Source of the DNA: Gammaproteobacteria bacterium
GTDB taxonomy: Bacteria; Pseudomonadota; Gammaproteobacteria; Burkholderiales; Rhodocyclaceae
DNA length: 64,000 nucleotides
Direction: 5' to 3'
Assembly (NCBI GenBank): GCA_029289265.1
Contig: JARFTX010000003.1
Span: 1 to 64,000, forward strand
Made by a program: the position numbers and the translations under genes. The notes under the pieces are model-generated. The model made no database searches. It had not been told where the DNA came from and was given only the letters and a program-made list of their open reading frames with translations. Positions 61,226 to 64,000 of the stretch are shown one piece after another; position 1 is the first letter of the stretch, and the number at the start of each line of letters is the position of its first letter.

Positions 61226-62176
61226 ATGAGTGATCTCGACCAGGCCTGCCGGCCTTCCGGCTCGCGCGACTGTCCGCCGTCCCCGGGGCAGCCCGTGGCC
61301 GAAGCGATTCCCACGCGCGACGCGGTGCTGGGGGAGGGCATGACGATCAGGCGGGCGCTGCCGAGCCGGCAGCGGCGGATGATCGGGGCATGGTGCTTTC
61401 TGGATCATTTCGGGCCGGTGGACGCCCGCCGCGGAGACGGTCTGCGCGTCGGTCCGCACCCGCACACCTGCCTGCAGACCTTCACCTGGCCTTTGTCCGG
61501 CGAGATCCTGCATCGGGACAGCCTGGGCTACGAGCAGCTGATTCGACCCGGGCAGGTGAACCTGATGACGGCCGGACGCGGCATCTCCCATTCCGAGGAA
61601 TCGCCTGCCCAGCGCTCGCCAGAGTTGCACGGCGCGCAGCTTTGGATCGCGCTTCCGGAAGTCGAGCGGCACCGCGATCCCGCGTTCGAACACTATCCCG
61701 AACTCCCGGTGGTCGAGCGCGACGGCTGCCGCATCACCGTGCTGGTGGGCGAAACAGTCGGCGAGCGGTCGCCCGTGCGCGTCCATTCGCCGCTCGCCGC
61801 GCTCGACTTGACTTTTTCCGCCGCCGGCAGCACCCACATTCCGCTGCGACCCGACTTCGAGTATGGCGCGCTTGTGTTGGACGGTGAGATGGTCGTCGAT
61901 GGCGCCGCCCTGCGCAGCGGCACTTTGCTGTATCTCGGACGCGGACGTGAACGAGCCGCCGTGCATTGCGGCGCCGAAGGGCGGCTGCTCCTGATCGGCG
62001 GAACGCCGTTCGACGAGGAGATCCTGATGTGGTGGAACTTCGTCGGCCGCGACCGCGATGAGATCACGCGCGCCTGCACCGACTGGAACGCGGGCGACGC
62101 ACGCTTCGGCGAAGTGCATGGGTATCCCGGGCAACGCCTGACGGCGCCGATGCCGCCGTGGAGCAACCCCGGCTAG
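61226..62176 (+). CDS. Pirin family protein
   Basis: A 316-residue bicupin. Metal-binding His/Glu residues are seen in GPHPHTCLQTFTWPLSGEILHRDS and GRGISHSEES, the pirin hallmark. Pirins include quercetin dioxygenases and redox-sensing regulators; the role here is unknown. AGGAGG precedes the ATG at 61226. It ends 74 nt before a strong hairpin. Confidence 0.9.
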   Translation: MSDLDQACRPSGSRDCPPSPGQPVAEAIPTRDAVLGEGMTIRRALPSRQRRMIGAWCFLDHFGPVDARRGDGLRVGPHPHTCLQTFTWPLSGEILHRDSLGYEQLIRPGQVNLMTAGRGISHSEESPAQRSPELHGAQLWIALPEVERHRDPAFEHYPELPVVERDGCRITVLVGETVGERSPVRVHSPLAALDLTFSAAGSTHIPLRPDFEYGALVLDGEMVVDGAALRSGTLLYLGRGRERAAVHCGAEGRLLLIGGTPFDEEILMWWNFVGRDRDEITRACTDWNAGDARFGEVHGYPGQRLTAPMPPWSNPG

Positions 62177-62249
62177 AAAGGCGGCGGGGTGCAGGCGCCA
62201 TGTGGCTGCTCACGGCAGGTGAATGGCCACTGAAAGGCTGCCACCACCG

Positions 62250-62288
62250 CAGGGCGTTGCGGCTGGCCGGATTCACCTCAACGCCCTG
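62250..62288. terminator. Hairpin downstream of the pirin gene
   Basis: CAGGGCGTTG and CAACGCCCTG form a perfect 10-bp stem around a 19-nt loop, 73 nt after the pirin stop. There is no T-run. It separates the pirin gene from the ExeA-type gene and may act as a terminator or protect the message. Confidence 0.4.
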
Positions 62289-62417
62289 ATGATTGCGTCA
62301 CCGTAAGTGCGATAATCGGCATTATGTAAACTGCAGAACGCGTTCCGTTCGTCAGGTAACGCACAACCACAGTATCATGCACCGGCGTAATATGCGCACT
62401 GGCAAGCTGACGCAGGC

Positions 62418-64000
62418 ATGTACAACGAGTACTTCGGCTTCTCCGAGTCCCCCTTCTCGATCGCACCCGATCCGCGCTATCTCTTCATGAGCGAGCGCCA
62501 CCGCGAGGCGCTGGCGCATCTGCTCTACGGGCTCAAGGTGGACGGTGGCTTTGTGCTGCTGACCGGCGAGGTCGGCACCGGCAAGACGACGATCTGTCGC
62601 TGCCTGCTCGAGCAGGTGCCGGAAAATTGCGATATCGCCTTCATCATCAATCCCAAGCTCACTGCGACCGAGTTGCTGCGCACGCTGTGCGAGGAGCTGC
62701 ACATCGAGGTGCCGGCCGGGATTCGCGGGTTGAAGGCGCTGGTCGACCTGATCAATATTCGACTGCTCGAGAGCAATGCACACGGGCGAAAGACAGTGCT
62801 GATCGTCGACGAGGCGCAGAACCTGTCGAACGACGTGCTCGAACAACTGCGACTGCTCACCAACCTCGAAACCAACCAACGCAAGCTGCTGCAAATCATT
62901 CTTCTGGGACAGCCGGAGTTGCGCGAACGACTGGCCGAGCCCTCCATGCTCCAGCTTGCCCAGCGCATCGTCGCCCGCTACCACCTCGAGCCCTTGTCGC
63001 GGCCCGAGCTCGCAACCTACGTACAGCATCGGCTCGCCGTAGCGGGAGGACGGCACACGCTGTTCCCCGGGCCGGTACTCGATCGACTCTATCGACTGAG
63101 CGGCGGCACGCCGAGGCTTATCAATGTGATCTGCGACCGCAGCCTGCTCGGGACCTGGGCCGAAGGCCGGTCGACGGTGAGCCCTGCGATTCTGGACAAG
63201 GCTGCACGCGAAGTGCTCGGCCCAGCTGCGGTAGCGCGAAGCGGTCCGGCGCAAGTGCGGCGCGTCCTTGTGCCCACACTTGCAGTGGCCCTGCTGGTGG
63301 GCCTTGCCGGATGGGCGATCGGAGTTCAGCGCCTTTTGCCGGCCGAGATCCTGCACCACCTGGCCCCGAACGCACACGAGGCGCTTGCAAGCGCAGAGTC
63401 GGCGGCGGCTCCCATGCAGCCTCCCCCCGCCGATGCCGACCACGGGTTGGAGTCCGCGCCGATTGCGCTCGATGAGCTGCCCGTGGTCGAACCATCCACG
63501 GCCTCGGAGGCCGTCGGAGCGCTGCAGTGGTCGGCGGACACCGACCACTGGCTGCATGAGGCGCTTGCCGTGCGCGCGCTGTTCCAGCTCTGGCGGATCG
63601 AGATCGAGCCCGTCGGTGTCGAGACCGCCTGCCAGATGGCCGAGCAACGGACCTTGCGATGCCTGCGCGGCAACGATGGGCTCGATTCCGTTCGCGCACT
63701 CAATTCCCCGGCGATCATCGAGTTGCGTCAATCGGATGGACCGAATTTTCTCGCCACATTGGTCTCGATCGACGGTGAGATGGCACGCATTGCCATCGGC
63801 GGCGAGTCTACGGAATTTCCAGTCGATCGGTTGGGTGCGCAGTGGACGGGCGAATACACGCTGCTCTGGCGCACTCCGCCAGGGCGGCTGCGCGTGATCG
63901 GACCGGGCGCCCAAGGCGCCGACGTCGCCTGGGTCGACCGTTTGCTGGCCCGCTGGGAAGGCGCCGATCCGGATGCCCGTCGCAGTGATGTTTTCACGGC
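62418..64000 (+). CDS. ExeA/GspA-type AAA ATPase (general secretion pathway protein A), truncated by window end
   Basis: At least 527 residues, open to the end of the window. The N-terminal AAA domain has YFGFSESPFSIAPDPRYLF, Walker A GEVGTGKTT at 50-58 and Walker B with Asp131-Glu132 in VDEAQN. One membrane helix lies at about 284-304. After it comes a Pro/Ala-rich linker and a periplasmic region of about 200 residues. ExeA helps assemble the type II secretion secretin through the cell wall; MSHA or other pilus relatives are alternatives. The ATG at 62418 has no strong ribosome-binding site. Confidence 0.85.
   Translation, partial: MYNEYFGFSESPFSIAPDPRYLFMSERHREALAHLLYGLKVDGGFVLLTGEVGTGKTTICRCLLEQVPENCDIAFIINPKLTATELLRTLCEELHIEVPAGIRGLKALVDLINIRLLESNAHGRKTVLIVDEAQNLSNDVLEQLRLLTNLETNQRKLLQIILLGQPELRERLAEPSMLQLAQRIVARYHLEPLSRPELATYVQHRLAVAGGRHTLFPGPVLDRLYRLSGGTPRLINVICDRSLLGTWAEGRSTVSPAILDKAAREVLGPAAVARSGPAQVRRVLVPTLAVALLVGLAGWAIGVQRLLPAEILHHLAPNAHEALASAESAAAPMQPPPADADHGLESAPIALDELPVVEPSTASEAVGALQWSADTDHWLHEALAVRALFQLWRIEIEPVGVETACQMAEQRTLRCLRGNDGLDSVRALNSPAIIELRQSDGPNFLATLVSIDGEMARIAIGGESTEFPVDRLGAQWTGEYTLLWRTPPGRLRVIGPGAQGADVAWVDRLLARWEGADPDARRSDVFT

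Overview
This is a gap-free stretch of a GC-rich (roughly two thirds G+C) proteobacterial chromosome with about 64 protein genes, mostly housekeeping, and no sign of phage, plasmid, transposon or CRISPR. The order pyrG-kdsA-eno-ftsB, the SlyX, RlmJ, DUF1415, DUF2789 and DUF3301 genes, the AMP-forming acetoacetyl-CoA synthetase next to ETF-quinone oxidoreductase, and a metal-type KdsA fit a betaproteobacterium, perhaps a Rhodocyclales relative (Azoarcus/Thauera-like). A gammaproteobacterium is not excluded. No rRNA or tRNA gene was recognised, so this placement is inference from gene content.

Layout. 0-3.2 kb: the 5' end of an ETF-quinone oxidoreductase gene, divergent from an acyl-CoA thioesterase, acetoacetyl-CoA synthetase and an isochorismatase-fold hydrolase, with a 20-bp palindrome in the shared promoter region. 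3.4-8.4 kb: an RND efflux adaptor/permease pair and an alpha/beta hydrolase. 8.3-9.1 kb: a CREST-superfamily membrane hydrolase. 9.3-13.5 kb: pyrG-kdsA-eno-ftsB. 13.6-16 kb: four minus-strand genes, mostly envelope (NlpC/P60 lipoprotein, lysozyme-inhibitor-like protein, SIMPL protein, gamma-carbonic-anhydrase-like protein). 16-19.3 kb: rlmJ, a MazG-like pyrophosphohydrolase, a Pit phosphate transporter and a DUF3301 protein. 19.4-21.5 kb: fabI, a kinase-like orphan and folE on the minus strand. 21.7-29.5 kb: small conserved genes (HAD phosphatase-like, zinc-ribbon membrane protein, methyltransferase, DUF1415, YlqF GTPase, dodecin, slyX, rhodanese) and a MotA/OmpA-type motor pair. 29.8-36.9 kb: sugar dehydrogenase, thioesterase, ammonium transporter with a candidate sigma-54 promoter, a secreted orphan, a GNAT acetyltransferase, a CPA2 antiporter and a small orphan. 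37-42.7 kb: a large class A PBP-like protein and a FecR/DUF6600 protein. 43-49.1 kb: chemoreceptor, YbaK deacylase, DUF2789, diguanylate cyclase and typA. 49.2-52.3 kb: methylthioinosine phosphorylase, aldo/keto reductase and an MFS-fold transporter. 52.5-58.9 kb: a complete SUF iron-sulfur operon (Rrf2 regulator, sufBCDSU, sufT, Rieske ferredoxin). 59-64 kb: pcm, a glycine-zipper lipoprotein, a tandem-repeat secreted protein, a pirin and an ExeA-type ATPase cut by the window edge.

How the genes work together. The clearest functional unit is the SUF operon. Most of its genes overlap or abut, its regulator keeps the IscR-type three-cysteine cluster site, and a 21-bp dyad just upstream resembles a type 1 IscR site. 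The left edge forms a candidate acyl-CoA catabolism regulon. No clearly new defence or mobile system was found. The best places for a second look are the predicted operators, the MotA/OmpA pair, the kinase-like orphan, the large PBP-like/FecR pair and the 33-bp repeat protein.
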